Shown: positions 32,073 to 40,134 of the stretch, piece after piece
Layout: each line of letters begins with the position of its first letter
Numbering within the stretch: the stretch's first letter is position 1
Assembly: GCA_021845805.1 (NCBI GenBank)
Contig: JAJZVD010000005.1
Location: 1-64,000 of the forward strand
Source of the DNA: Pseudomonadota bacterium
GTDB taxonomy: Bacteria > Pseudomonadota > Alphaproteobacteria > Rhodobacterales > Rhodobacteraceae
Length of the DNA stretch: 64,000 nucleotides
Direction of reading: 5' to 3'
Notes under the pieces: model-generated
Database searches by the model: none
Told to the model about the DNA's origin: nothing
The model's input: only the letters and a program-made list of their open reading frames with translations
Position numbers and translations under genes: made by a program

Positions 32073-32990
32073 TCAGAACTGATAGCGGCGCAGCCGCGTC
32101 TGGATGCCGAAGAGATAAAGGCACACGCCCGCCAGGATGATCCCGAACATCGCGGTGGCGATGGCCGCGCCCATGTTCGGGTCGCCCAGCTGCAACTGGA
32201 AGCCGAAGAAGGTGCGGTACAGGAACGTGCCCAGGATGTCGGTCGAATGGTCCGGCCCGGCCAGCGCGCCCTGTGCCACGTAGATCAGGTCGAAGGCGTT
32301 GAAGTTGCCCACGAAGGTCAGGATCGAGATGATCCCGATCGAGGGCAGGATCAGCGGCAGCTTGATCTTCCAGAACTGCGCGGCGCCGGTCACGCCATCC
32401 ATCTCGGCCGCCTCCAGCACCTCGTCGGGGATCGACAGCAGTGCGGCATAGATCAGCATCATCGGGATGCCCACGAACTGCCAGACCGAGATCAGCGCCA
32501 GCGTCGTCAATGCGGTGCCCGGCTTGCCCAGCCAGGGCGCGAAGAGACTCTTCAGCCCCACCATGTCCAGAAGCCCCGGCGCGATGCCCCAGAGCGGCGA
32601 CAGGATCAGCTTCCAGACGAAGCCCACGATCACGAAGCTCAGCACCGTCGGCACGAAGATCGCCGTGCGGTAGACCGCGGCAAAGCGCAGCCGCGGCGAC
32701 GACAGCAGCGCCGCCAGCCCCACCCCGATGGGGTTCTGCACCAGCATGTGGATCACGAAGAACCAGGTGTTGTTGCCCAGCGCATTCCAGAACTGCTCGG
32801 ACCAGATCGGGTCGCCGAAGAGCCTGCGGAAATTGGCCAGCCCCGTGAAGCGGCGCACCTGGTCCACCGTCGTGTAAAGCGACAGATCGAGCGTGGCGAA
32901 CAGCGGCACGATCATCACCGCGGTGTAGACGATCACCGCCGGCGCCAGGAAGATCCCGATATGCCAGCGCACAGCCTTCCGGTCAGCCAT
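32073..32990 (-). CDS. sugar ABC importer permease, MalF type
   Basis: The product has 305 residues and six predicted membrane segments beginning with IGIFLAPAVIVYTAVMIVPL. The docking loop is EVLEAAEMDGVTGAAQFWKIKLP. The sequence VQNPIGVGLAALLSS is typical of the UgpA/MalF group. It forms a heterodimer with the MalG-type protein at 31226. The gene follows the binding-protein gene, with a GC hairpin in the 84-nt gap. Confidence 0.92.
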   Translation of the reverse strand: MADRKAVRWHIGIFLAPAVIVYTAVMIVPLFATLDLSLYTTVDQVRRFTGLANFRRLFGDPIWSEQFWNALGNNTWFFVIHMLVQNPIGVGLAALLSSPRLRFAAVYRTAIFVPTVLSFVIVGFVWKLILSPLWGIAPGLLDMVGLKSLFAPWLGKPGTALTTLALISVWQFVGIPMMLIYAALLSIPDEVLEAAEMDGVTGAAQFWKIKLPLILPSIGIISILTFVGNFNAFDLIYVAQGALAGPDHSTDILGTFLYRTFFGFQLQLGDPNMGAAIATAMFGIILAGVCLYLFGIQTRLRRYQF

Positions 32991-33034
32991 CGGCTCTCCC
33001 CTTCATTTTCTGTCCGCAAATATCCTCGGGGGGT

Positions 33035-33057
33035 GCGGGGGGCAGACAGCCCCCCGC
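33035..33057 (-). other. intercistronic GC hairpin after the sugar-binding-protein gene
   Basis: GCGGGGGGC (33035-33043) pairs perfectly with GCCCCCCGC (33049-33057) around a 5-nt loop, 17 nt beyond the binding-protein stop. There is no T-tract in the direction of transcription. The adjoining AAATATCCTCGGGG text (33019-33032) resembles an intergenic motif I associate with Rhodobacteraceae genomes. A stabiliser or partial attenuator is likely. Confidence 0.6.
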
Positions 33058-33074
33058 GGTCCCGCCTCAGGGGG

Positions 33075-34322
33075 TCATTGCTGCGGCTTGTACCAGCTTG
33101 CCAGATCCTTCTGCAGCTCGGCGGCGGCCGCCTCCGGCGTCTGGGTGCCGTTGATCACATTGGCCGCAGCCGCCCAGGTGGCGTTTTCCAGGTTCGGCGT
33201 GCCGCGCGACAGGATCTGGTAGGTCGAGCGCATCGTGCTCTTGCAGCTCTTGCGCCAGCCCAGCATCTCGTTGGCCAGCGGGTTGTCGATCTGCACCGGC
33301 TTGTCGATCAGCGGGAAGAAGCCCGGCAGCGCGTTGCCATAAAGCTTGGCGAAGTCCTCGCTGCCCACCCACTTCAGGAACACCATGGCGGCGTCCTTGT
33401 TCTTGCTGGCGGCGTTCAACCCCAGCGCGTGGTCGGGCTGGTCGGAGATGAAGCAGGGATCGCCCGCCTTGGCAACCGGCGGCGCGAAGGCGCCCATCTT
33501 GAAGGTGGCCTGCTGGGTGAAGCCCGCGATTTCCCACGACCCGGCCGGATAGATCGCGGCACGGCCCAGAGTGAACATGTTCTGGCTGTCAGGGTAGGTC
33601 TGGGCCTGGAAGCCGTCGCCCATGTAGGGGCCCCACTTCGCCAGTTCCTTGAAGGGCGCCACCCAGTCGGCATCGGTCAGCTTCTGCTTGCCCGCGATCA
33701 GCGCCTGGCGGCCCGCCTCGCCCATCCAGTAGTTCGGGCCGATGTTCTGATAGCCCATGGTCGCGGCTTCCCACTGGTCATGGGTGCCCATCGCCAGCGG
33801 AACGAAGGTGCCATCCTTCTTGATCTTGTCGAGGTCGGCGTAGAACTCGTCCATCGTCTTGGGGGGCGTGATGCCCAGCTTCGCAAAGGCGTCGGCGTTG
33901 TAGATGAAGCCGTGGATCACGCTGGCCATCGGCATGCAGAACGTGTGCTTGCCGTCATCGGTCTGCCAGGCGGCCTTGGCCACGTCGGCAAAGTTCGCCA
34001 TCTCGGCCATGCCGCTCAGGTCGGCCAGCTTGCCCTTCTGGAAGAGCGCAAGCGAGGCGTCGAACGGGCGGCAGGTGATCAGGTCGCCCGCGGTGCCCGC
34101 GTCCAGCTTCGAGTTCAGCGCGGCATTGTATTCGGTCGGCGCCGAGGGGGCGAAGACCACCTTGATGTCGGGGTGGGCCTTCTCGAAGGCCGGGATGATG
34201 GTCTGCTGCCAGACCGGCAGGTCGTCGTTGCGCCAGCTTTCGATGGTCAGCGTGGTCTCGGCCCAGGCGGCCGTGCCCATCAGCATGGTGCCTGCCATCA
34301 GCAGGCCGAAGGTCGTCTTCAT
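33075..34322 (-). CDS. sugar ABC importer substrate-binding protein, family 1
   Basis: The product has 415 residues. The signal peptide MKTTFGLLMAGTMLMGTAAW is cleaved near AWA before ETTLTIESW. The mature protein has the SBP_bac_1 layout: WQQTIIPAFEKAHPDIKVVF, then a lobe with FAKLGITPPKTMDEFYADL. Trp/Tyr-rich segments such as IGPNYWMG and the end SWYKPQQ could stack on sugar rings. The ligand is probably an amino sugar or oligosaccharide, since the operon and its divergent partner carry MurQ-like, NagA, NagB-II-like and sugar-kinase genes. The ATG overlaps the MurQ-like stop by 4 nt. Confidence 0.9.
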   Translation of the reverse strand: MKTTFGLLMAGTMLMGTAAWAETTLTIESWRNDDLPVWQQTIIPAFEKAHPDIKVVFAPSAPTEYNAALNSKLDAGTAGDLITCRPFDASLALFQKGKLADLSGMAEMANFADVAKAAWQTDDGKHTFCMPMASVIHGFIYNADAFAKLGITPPKTMDEFYADLDKIKKDGTFVPLAMGTHDQWEAATMGYQNIGPNYWMGEAGRQALIAGKQKLTDADWVAPFKELAKWGPYMGDGFQAQTYPDSQNMFTLGRAAIYPAGSWEIAGFTQQATFKMGAFAPPVAKAGDPCFISDQPDHALGLNAASKNKDAAMVFLKWVGSEDFAKLYGNALPGFFPLIDKPVQIDNPLANEMLGWRKSCKSTMRSTYQILSRGTPNLENATWAAAANVINGTQTPEAAAAELQKDLASWYKPQQ

Positions 34323-35248
34323 TGGTCGTTCCTCCCTGGTTGCGGCCCTTTGGGCCCGGTCTTCAGAAGCGCGTCCAGCGCCGGGGCCAGATGCCCGGCA
34401 TGGGTCTGAAGCAGCGCGGCCGCGCGGGCCGCGTCCGCCCCGGCGGCGATCAGCACCGCGGGTTTCACCGCGCCGCCCGTCCGCTCCAGCGCGGCGCGGG
34501 CGGTCTCGGGCGCACTGCCCGAAATGGCGGCCACCATCCGCGCCGCACGGTCGCGCAGCTTGGCGTTGTCGGCCTGCACATTCACCATGTAGCCATCATG
34601 GACATGGCCAAGGCGCATCCCCACGAGGGTGGAAAAGAGGTTGAGCGCGATCTTCTGCGCGGTGCCCGCCGCCATCCGGGTCGAGCCCGCGACGACTTCG
34701 GACCCGGTGTCCAGCAGCACGGCCACATCGGCCAGCCCCGGCAGCGCGCTGCCCGGCACGTTGGCCAGGCCGATCACCCGCGCACCCAGCGCCTGCGCCC
34801 CGCGTGCCACCGCCAGCGTATAGGGCGTGTTGCCCGAAGCCGAGACGCAGACCACCGCATCGCCCGCGGCCAGTCCCGCGCGGGCAAGGTCGGCCCCGGC
34901 CAGGGCGGGATCGTCCTCGACCCCGCCGGTCATGTGCAAGAGCGCCGCCGCCCCGCCCGCAAACAGCATCGGGGTCTGTGAAGGCGGAATCCCGAAGGTG
35001 CCCGCCAGTTCCAGGCAATCGGCCAGCGCCATCAGCCCGGAACTGCCCGCCCCCGCATAGCCCAGCCTGCCACCCCGGCCCAGCACCTCGGCCGCCAGGG
35101 CCGCGGCCTGTGTCAGCGCAGGCAGGGCGGCGCGCAGGCAGACCGCCGAGGCAAGCTGCGCATCAAGAAGGCGCGCCAGCGCCGTCTCGGGCGGCAGAAG
35201 GTGCAGCCCCTCTGCGCTTGGGTGGCGGTGTTCCGTCGCCGCGGCCAT
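34319..35248 (-). CDS. SIS-domain protein, N-acetylmuramate-6-phosphate etherase-like (second MurQ-type)
   Basis: The product has 309 residues. One SIS sugar-phosphate isomerase domain is visible, with GYAGAGSSGL as phosphate-binding loop and VCVSASGNTPYTLAVA as second loop. Glu80 (LADCLELAGTFGIP) and Glu111 (GGVEDDP) align with the two catalytic Glu of MurQ. The canonical [10 protein letters not shown] motif, present in the 47339 paralogue, is here rewritten, so substrate specificity may differ. Expected reaction: cleavage of the lactyl ether of MurNAc-6-P or of a related sugar phosphate. First gene of the importer operon, divergent from the BadF-type kinase at 35394. Confidence 0.8.
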   Translation of the reverse strand: MAAATEHRHPSAEGLHLLPPETALARLLDAQLASAVCLRAALPALTQAAALAAEVLGRGGRLGYAGAGSSGLMALADCLELAGTFGIPPSQTPMLFAGGAAALLHMTGGVEDDPALAGADLARAGLAAGDAVVCVSASGNTPYTLAVARGAQALGARVIGLANVPGSALPGLADVAVLLDTGSEVVAGSTRMAAGTAQKIALNLFSTLVGMRLGHVHDGYMVNVQADNAKLRDRAARMVAAISGSAPETARAALERTGGAVKPAVLIAAGADAARAAALLQTHAGHLAPALDALLKTGPKGPQPGRNDQ

Positions 35249-35271
35249 GCGATTCCCCCTATCGGTGTGCC

Positions 35272-35375
35272 GATAATGCCAAACTAATACCAATTGTCCA
35301 GAAGAAATCTGAAACCTGCAAATTATGGCCTGTTTTCCGTCTGGTCTTGCTATCAGGTATTTGTTTGGTATTATC
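35272..35375. promoter_or_regulatory. divergent promoter region with inverted GTTTGGTATTATC-type boxes
   Basis: The spacer between the MurQ-like and kinase genes is AT-rich. GATAATGCCAAAC (35272-35284) and GTTTGGTATTATC (35363-35375) form an inverted pair with 12 of 13 matching positions. A further box, AATACCAA (35286-35293), repeats the core TTGGTATT on the other strand. TTGGTAT/ATACCAA half-sites are what GntR/HutC regulators of amino-sugar genes (NagR, DasR types) use. The probable binder is the GntR protein at 36230. Both operons would be controlled. Confidence 0.6.
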
Positions 35376-35393
35376 TTGTGGAAAGGAGTCGCC

Positions 35394-36233
35394 ATGCCGT
35401 TTCTGCTGGGGGTCGATGGGGGCGGCACGGGGTGCCGGGCGGCGGTGGCGGATGCCACGGGCCGCGTTCTGGGCAGCGCAACCGCGGGCCCGGCCAATAT
35501 CCTCAGTGACCCGGATGGCGCGCGGGCCAACATCCTGGCCGCCGTCGATGCCGCGCTGGCGGGAACCGGCATCGGCCCCGGCGCGCTGCATGCGGTGCTG
35601 GGCCTGGCCGGGGCGAACGTGCCCGCCGCCGCCGCCCGGATGACCGCGGCGCTGCCATTCGCCAGCACCCGCATCACGTCGGACGCGGTCACCGCGACCC
35701 GCGGGGCGCTGGGGGTGGCCGATGGCGTGGTGGCCACGGTCGGCACCGGATCTGTCTTTGCCGCCCAGCGCGGCGGGCAGGTGACGGTGATCGGCGGCTG
35801 GGGGCTGATCCTGGGCGACGAAGGGTCGGGCGGCTGGCTTGGCCGGGCGCTGATGTCGCGCGCGCTTCTGGCGGTGGACGGGATGGTGGAGATGACACCG
35901 CTTCTGGCAGAGGTCCTGGACGAGGCGGGCGGCGGCCCCGCGCTGGTGGAAGCCGCGCGCAGCGCCAGGCCGGCGGATTTCGCCCGGCTCGCCCCGCGCA
36001 TCGCCACCGCTCGCGACCCCGCCGCCGCCGCCGTGCTGGCCGAGGGCGATGCCTGGGTCTGCCGCTTCGTCGACCATCTGGCGGGGGCCGAGGCGCTGCC
36101 GGTCACCTTCCTGGGCGGGCTTGGCGCGGTCTATGCCACGCGGCTGGCGGGGCGCTACGGCGGGCGCATCCGGCCCGCGCTTGGCACGGGCCTTGACGGC
36201 GCGCTGGCCCTGGCACGCGAGGCCGCGCCATGA
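35394..36233 (+). CDS. BadF/BadG-family sugar kinase (GlcNAc/MurNAc kinase-like)
   Basis: The product has 279 residues of the actin-like ATPase fold. Phosphate-1 loop is GVDGGGTGCRA, phosphate-2 loop is VATVGTGSVF and the glycine-rich motif is LGDEGSGGWLG. Eukaryotic NAGK and Clostridium MurK are in this family, so phosphorylation of GlcNAc, MurNAc or glucosamine is expected. ATG 35394 has AAGGAG upstream. Genes for GntR, NagB-II-like and NagA proteins follow, which makes a GlcNAc-6-P route plausible. The length is about 10-20 residues shorter than usual, without visible loss of motifs. Confidence 0.87.
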   Translation: MPFLLGVDGGGTGCRAAVADATGRVLGSATAGPANILSDPDGARANILAAVDAALAGTGIGPGALHAVLGLAGANVPAAAARMTAALPFASTRITSDAVTATRGALGVADGVVATVGTGSVFAAQRGGQVTVIGGWGLILGDEGSGGWLGRALMSRALLAVDGMVEMTPLLAEVLDEAGGGPALVEAARSARPADFARLAPRIATARDPAAAAVLAEGDAWVCRFVDHLAGAEALPVTFLGGLGAVYATRLAGRYGGRIRPALGTGLDGALALAREAAP

Positions 36234-36985
36234 CCGATCTGTTCAGCCCCGAGGGGTTCGAAGAGACGGGCAGCGGCCCGCTTTATCTGCAACTGTCGCG
36301 CCGGATCGCCGACGGCATCGCCACCGGGCGGCTATCGGCGGGCGAAAGCCTGCCGCCGGAACGCGACATGGCGGCGCTGACCGGGCTGTCGCGGGTGACC
36401 GTGCGCAAGGCGGTGCAGGCGCTGGTGGCCTCGGGCCAGCTGATCCAGAAGCGCGGCTCGGGCACCTATGTCGCGCCGAAGGTGGAACGGCTGGAACAGG
36501 CGCTGTCGCTCCTGACCTCGTTTTCCGAAGACATGGCGCGGCGGGGCAAGGCCTCGCGGTCGGTCTGGCTGAGCCGCACGGTGGCCGCCCCCCGCCCGGA
36601 CGAGGTGATGGTGCTAGGCCTTGGCGCGCATGACCGGGTGGCCCGGCTGGAACGGGTGCGGATGGCCGATGAGGTGCCGCTGGCCATCGAACGGGCCAGC
36701 CTGCCTGCCACCCTCCTGCCCGATCCGGCGGGGGTGGAAAGCTCGCTTTACGCCGTGCTGGGCGCGCGGGGCCTGCGCCCGGTGCGCGCGGTGCAGCGGC
36801 TGTCGGCGGTGAATGCCAGCGTCGAGGATGCGCGGCTTCTGAACGTGCCGGCGGGCGCCGCCTGCCTTCGGATCGAGCGGATCGCCTACCTTGCCTCGGG
36901 GCGGGTGGCGGAATTCACGCTCTCGCTCTACCGCGGCGATGCCTATGACTTTGCCGCCGAACTGAAACTGTCGCCAGAGGCGTAA
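36230..36985 (+). CDS. GntR-family regulator, HutC/UTRA subfamily
   Basis: The product has 251 residues. N-terminal winged helix: PLYLQLSRRIADGIATGRLSAGESLPPERDMAALTGLSRVTVRKAVQALVASGQL. The C-terminal UTRA ligand domain includes RLERVRMADEVPLAIERASLP and LRIERIAYLASGRVAEFT. NagR, DasR and NanR-like regulators of amino-sugar genes have this build and respond to GlcNAc-6-P or GlcN-6-P. The start overlaps the kinase stop. Operator-like boxes at 35272-35375 suggest it represses both divergent operons and itself. Confidence 0.9.
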   Translation: MTDLFSPEGFEETGSGPLYLQLSRRIADGIATGRLSAGESLPPERDMAALTGLSRVTVRKAVQALVASGQLIQKRGSGTYVAPKVERLEQALSLLTSFSEDMARRGKASRSVWLSRTVAAPRPDEVMVLGLGAHDRVARLERVRMADEVPLAIERASLPATLLPDPAGVESSLYAVLGARGLRPVRAVQRLSAVNASVEDARLLNVPAGAACLRIERIAYLASGRVAEFTLSLYRGDAYDFAAELKLSPEA

Positions 36986-36996
36986 GGACCGAGCCG

Positions 36997-38022
36997 ATGA
37001 CAACCCACATGCGCCGCGAGGTCGAAGAGATTCCCGAAGCCACCGAACGCTTCCTGCGGGCGGCGGGTCCGGCGGTGGCGGCCGCGGGTGCGGCGATCCG
37101 GGCGCGCGACCCCGCGCTTGTGGTCACGGTGGCGCGCGGCTCGTCCGACCATGCGGCGGCCTATCTGAAATACGCCATCGAACTGGCGGCGGGGGTGCCC
37201 GTCGCCTCGGTCGGGCCGTCGATCGCCTCGGTCTACGGGCGGCAACTGCGGCTGGGGCCGGCGCTTTGCCTTGGCATCTCGCAATCCGGCAAGAGCCCCG
37301 ACATCGTCGAGATGATGCGCAGCGCGGGCGCCGGGGGCGCGCTGACGCTGGCGCTGACCAATGTGGAAGGCTCGCCGCTGGCCAGGGCGGCGGGCCATGC
37401 CCTGCCTCTGTCGGCGGGCGAGGAAAGATCGGTGGCCGCCACGAAATCCTTCGTGGCCTCGGTGGTGGCGGGGCTGGCGCTGCTGGCCGAATGGCAACAG
37501 GACGCGGCGCTGAGTGCGGCGGTGCAGGCCCTGCCCGCTGCCTTCGCGCAGGCGCTGGCCTGCGACTGGGCGCCCCTGTCCGACCGGCTGGTGCGGGCGC
37601 AGTCGCTGTACGTCCTGGGCCGGGGGCCGGGTTTCGCCATTGCCAGCGAGATGGCGCTGAAGTGCAAGGAAACCTCGGGCCTGCACGCCGAGGCCTATTC
37701 GGCGGCCGAGGTGCTGCACGGCCCCGCGGCGATCGTGCAGGCGCATTTTCCGGTGCTGGCGCTGGGGGTCGAGGACGCCGCGCTGCCCGGGGTGATCGCC
37801 ACGGCCGACCGGCTGGCCGGGCAGGGGGCCGATGTGTTCCTGACCGCGCCGGGGGGCGCCGAGGGGGTGCGGGCGCTGCCCGCCGTCGCCGGGCTGCACC
37901 CGCTGGTCGCGCCCCTTGTGCTGGTCGTGACCTTCTACGCCTTCGTCGAGGCGCTGGCCCGCCGCCGCGGCTTCGACCCCGATACGCCCCCCCACCTGCG
38001 CAAGGTCACGGAGACGGTATGA
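36997..38022 (+). CDS. double-SIS protein, glucosamine-6-phosphate deaminase type II-like
   Basis: The product has 341 residues with two SIS domains, like the isomerase half of GlmS but without the glutaminase half. First domain: VARGSSDHAAAYLKYAIE and LGISQSGKSPDIVEMMRSA. Second: LYVLGRGPGFAIASEMALKCKETSGLHAEAYSAAEVLHGP, the segment characteristic of NagB-II. Expected reaction: GlcN-6-P plus water to fructose-6-P and ammonia. It lies between the GntR regulator and nagA, completing GlcNAc-6-P breakdown. Confidence 0.87.
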   Translation: MTTHMRREVEEIPEATERFLRAAGPAVAAAGAAIRARDPALVVTVARGSSDHAAAYLKYAIELAAGVPVASVGPSIASVYGRQLRLGPALCLGISQSGKSPDIVEMMRSAGAGGALTLALTNVEGSPLARAAGHALPLSAGEERSVAATKSFVASVVAGLALLAEWQQDAALSAAVQALPAAFAQALACDWAPLSDRLVRAQSLYVLGRGPGFAIASEMALKCKETSGLHAEAYSAAEVLHGPAAIVQAHFPVLALGVEDAALPGVIATADRLAGQGADVFLTAPGGAEGVRALPAVAGLHPLVAPLVLVVTFYAFVEALARRRGFDPDTPPHLRKVTETV

Positions 38023-39164
38023 CCCGCACGATCTTCACCGGCGCCCGGCTGTTCGACGGAACGGGGCTGCATGACCGGATGGCCCTTGTGGTCGAGGATG
38101 GCCGTATCCTGGCGCTGCTGCCCGAAGCCGCCGCGCCCGCGGGCGACCGCGTTGCCCTGTCGGGCGGGGTGCTGGCGCCCGGCTTTCTCGACCTGCAGGT
38201 GAACGGCGGGGGCGGGGTGATGCTGGGCGATGCGGCCAGCGTGGACGGGATCGCCCGGATCTGCGCCGCCCACGCGCCGCTCGGCTCGCTGGGGCTGCTG
38301 CCGACGCTGATCACCGACACGGCCGAGGTGACGGCGCGGGTGCTTGAGGCCGGGATTGCAGCGGCGCGGGCGGGGGTGCCGGGCTTTCTCGGGCTGCACA
38401 TCGAGGGGCCGCACCTGGACCCGCGGCGCAAGGGGGCGCATGACCCGGCGCTGATCCGGCCGATGACCGGGGCCGATCTTGACCGGCTCTGCCGCGCCGC
38501 GGCCGACCTGCCCGCGCTGATGGTCACGCTGGCACCGGAAAGCGCCACGCCCGACCAGATCGCGGCGCTGACGGCGGCGGGGGTGATCGTCAGCCTTGGC
38601 CATTCCGATACCGGCCTTGCGGCGGCGCGCGCGGCCTTCGCCGCCGGGGCGCGCTGCGTCACGCATCTTTTCAACGCCATGAGCCAGCTTGGCAACCGCG
38701 AGCCGGGGCTGGTGGGCGCCGCGCTTGATGCCGAAACCGCCCATGCCGGGATGATCGCCGATGGCATCCATGTGGCACCCGAGGCGATGCGGATCGCCGT
38801 GGCGGCCAAGCGCGGGGCAGACCGGCTGTTTCTGGTGACCGATGCGATGGCGGTCGCGGGCACCGGGCTGACCGCGTTCACCCTGGGCGGGCGGCGCATC
38901 CTGCGGCAGGGCGGGCGGCTGACGCTGGAAGACGGGACGCTGGCGGGGGCCGACCTGACGCTGCCGCAGGCGGTGCAGGTGATGGTGCGACAGGTCGGCC
39001 TGCCGCTGGACCGGGCGCTGCGGATGGTGACGGCGATCCCCGCCGCGGTGATCGGGGCGGGCGACCGGCTTGGCCATCTGGCACCAGGGCGGGCCGCCGA
39101 CCTGGTGCACCTGGCCGATGACCTGACGCTGGCAGGCGTCTGGCGGGCAGGCCGGGCGGTGTGA
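38019..39164 (+). CDS. nagA: N-acetylglucosamine-6-phosphate deacetylase
   Basis: The product has 381 residues, typical of NagA. Metal and substrate motifs in order: GFLDLQVNGGGGV, LHIEGPHLDPRRKGAH (catalytic-site Glu), SLGHSDT, THLFNAMS, and the catalytic Asp in LVTDAMA. The enzyme removes acetate from GlcNAc-6-P to give GlcN-6-P, which the preceding NagB-II-like protein would deaminate. ATG 38019 overlaps the upstream stop (ATGA). It receives GlcNAc-6-P both from the kinase at 35394 and from MurQ at 47339. It is the last gene of its operon. Confidence 0.95.
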   Translation: MTRTIFTGARLFDGTGLHDRMALVVEDGRILALLPEAAAPAGDRVALSGGVLAPGFLDLQVNGGGGVMLGDAASVDGIARICAAHAPLGSLGLLPTLITDTAEVTARVLEAGIAAARAGVPGFLGLHIEGPHLDPRRKGAHDPALIRPMTGADLDRLCRAAADLPALMVTLAPESATPDQIAALTAAGVIVSLGHSDTGLAAARAAFAAGARCVTHLFNAMSQLGNREPGLVGAALDAETAHAGMIADGIHVAPEAMRIAVAAKRGADRLFLVTDAMAVAGTGLTAFTLGGRRILRQGGRLTLEDGTLAGADLTLPQAVQVMVRQVGLPLDRALRMVTAIPAAVIGAGDRLGHLAPGRAADLVHLADDLTLAGVWRAGRAV

Positions 39165-39174
39165 CAGGGCCCTT

Positions 39175-39191
39175 GCCCCGCGCCGCGGGGC
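39175..39191 (+). terminator. GC hairpin after nagA
   Basis: GCCCCG (39175-39180) pairs with CGGGGC (39186-39191) around CGCCG, 10 nt after the nagA stop. A T-tract is absent, so termination would depend on Rho or be partial; the hairpin may simply protect the 3' end. Confidence 0.4.
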
Positions 39192-39225
39192 GGGGCATGC
39201 CGGATGAAGCTGCAAGAGGCCCCAG

Positions 39226-40134
39226 ATGACCCTGACGATCCGCCCGGCGCTGGCCGCCGACGCCCCCGACCTTTTGCGCCTGATCCGCGAGCTGGCCCGC
39301 TATGAGCAGGCCGAGGACAAGGTTCTTGCCACCGAGGCCGATCTTGCCCGCACGCTTTTTTCCCCCGGCGCAGCGGCGCGGGCGCTGCTGGCCGAGGCGG
39401 CGGGCGAGGCGGTCGGCTATGCCGTCTATTTCACCAGCTATTCCACCTGGCTCGGGCGGAACGGGATCTATCTGGAAGACCTTTATGTCTCGCCCGCCCG
39501 GCGCGGTCAGGGGGCGGGGCGCGCCCTGATGCGGCATCTGGCGGCCGAGGCGGTGGCGCAGGGCTGCGGGCGGCTGGAATGGAGCGTGCTGGACTGGAAC
39601 GCCCCCGCGATCCGTTTCTATGACAGCCTGGGCGCCACGCCGCACAGCGAATGGATCCGCTACCGGCTTGACGGCGACGCGCTTCAGGCGCTGGCCGCCG
39701 AGGCGCCCGCGACCGTGCCAGAGGGCGCGATCGAGCTGACGGCGACCCCGGCCCCCGCCGACCTCGAGGCGCTGAGCCGCGCGCTGGGCGCCTTCAACGA
39801 CGCCGACGTAGGCCCCGCGAACCGCAAGCCGCTAGCCGTGTTCCGGCGCGAGGGCGGGCGGATCGTGGCCGGGCTGTCGGGCTATACCGCCTGGGGCTGG
39901 CTTTACGTCCAGTGGCTCTGGGTCGATGAGGGCCTGCGGGGGCAGGGCGTGGCGGGCCGGATGCTGGCCGCGGCCGAGGCCGAGGCGAAGGCCCGCGGCT
40001 GCCACGGCGCGCTGATCGACACGTTCAGCCCGGTGGGGGCGCATACCTACGAAAAGCAGGGCTATGCCCGGTTCGGCGCGGTGGCCGATTTCCCGCCCGG
40101 CCGCAGCCGCATCTACCTGCAAAAGCGGCTTTAG
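39226..40134 (+). CDS. tandem GNAT acetyltransferase (two-domain)
   Basis: The product has 302 residues with two GNAT folds in one chain. Domain 1 (about 1-150) has the acetyl-CoA loop [15 protein letters not shown] preceded by YLEDLYVSP, close to spermidine/diamine N-acetyltransferase-like proteins. Domain 2 (about 160-302) has [18 protein letters not shown] preceded by YVQWLWVDE. Both pyrophosphate-binding Q/RxxGxG/A motifs look intact. The acceptor is unknown. It converges on anmK with a 4-nt overlap of the stops, so it is probably not part of the amino-sugar operon. Confidence 0.85.
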   Translation: MTLTIRPALAADAPDLLRLIRELARYEQAEDKVLATEADLARTLFSPGAAARALLAEAAGEAVGYAVYFTSYSTWLGRNGIYLEDLYVSPARRGQGAGRALMRHLAAEAVAQGCGRLEWSVLDWNAPAIRFYDSLGATPHSEWIRYRLDGDALQALAAEAPATVPEGAIELTATPAPADLEALSRALGAFNDADVGPANRKPLAVFRREGGRIVAGLSGYTAWGWLYVQWLWVDEGLRGQGVAGRMLAAAEAEAKARGCHGALIDTFSPVGAHTYEKQGYARFGAVADFPPGRSRIYLQKRL

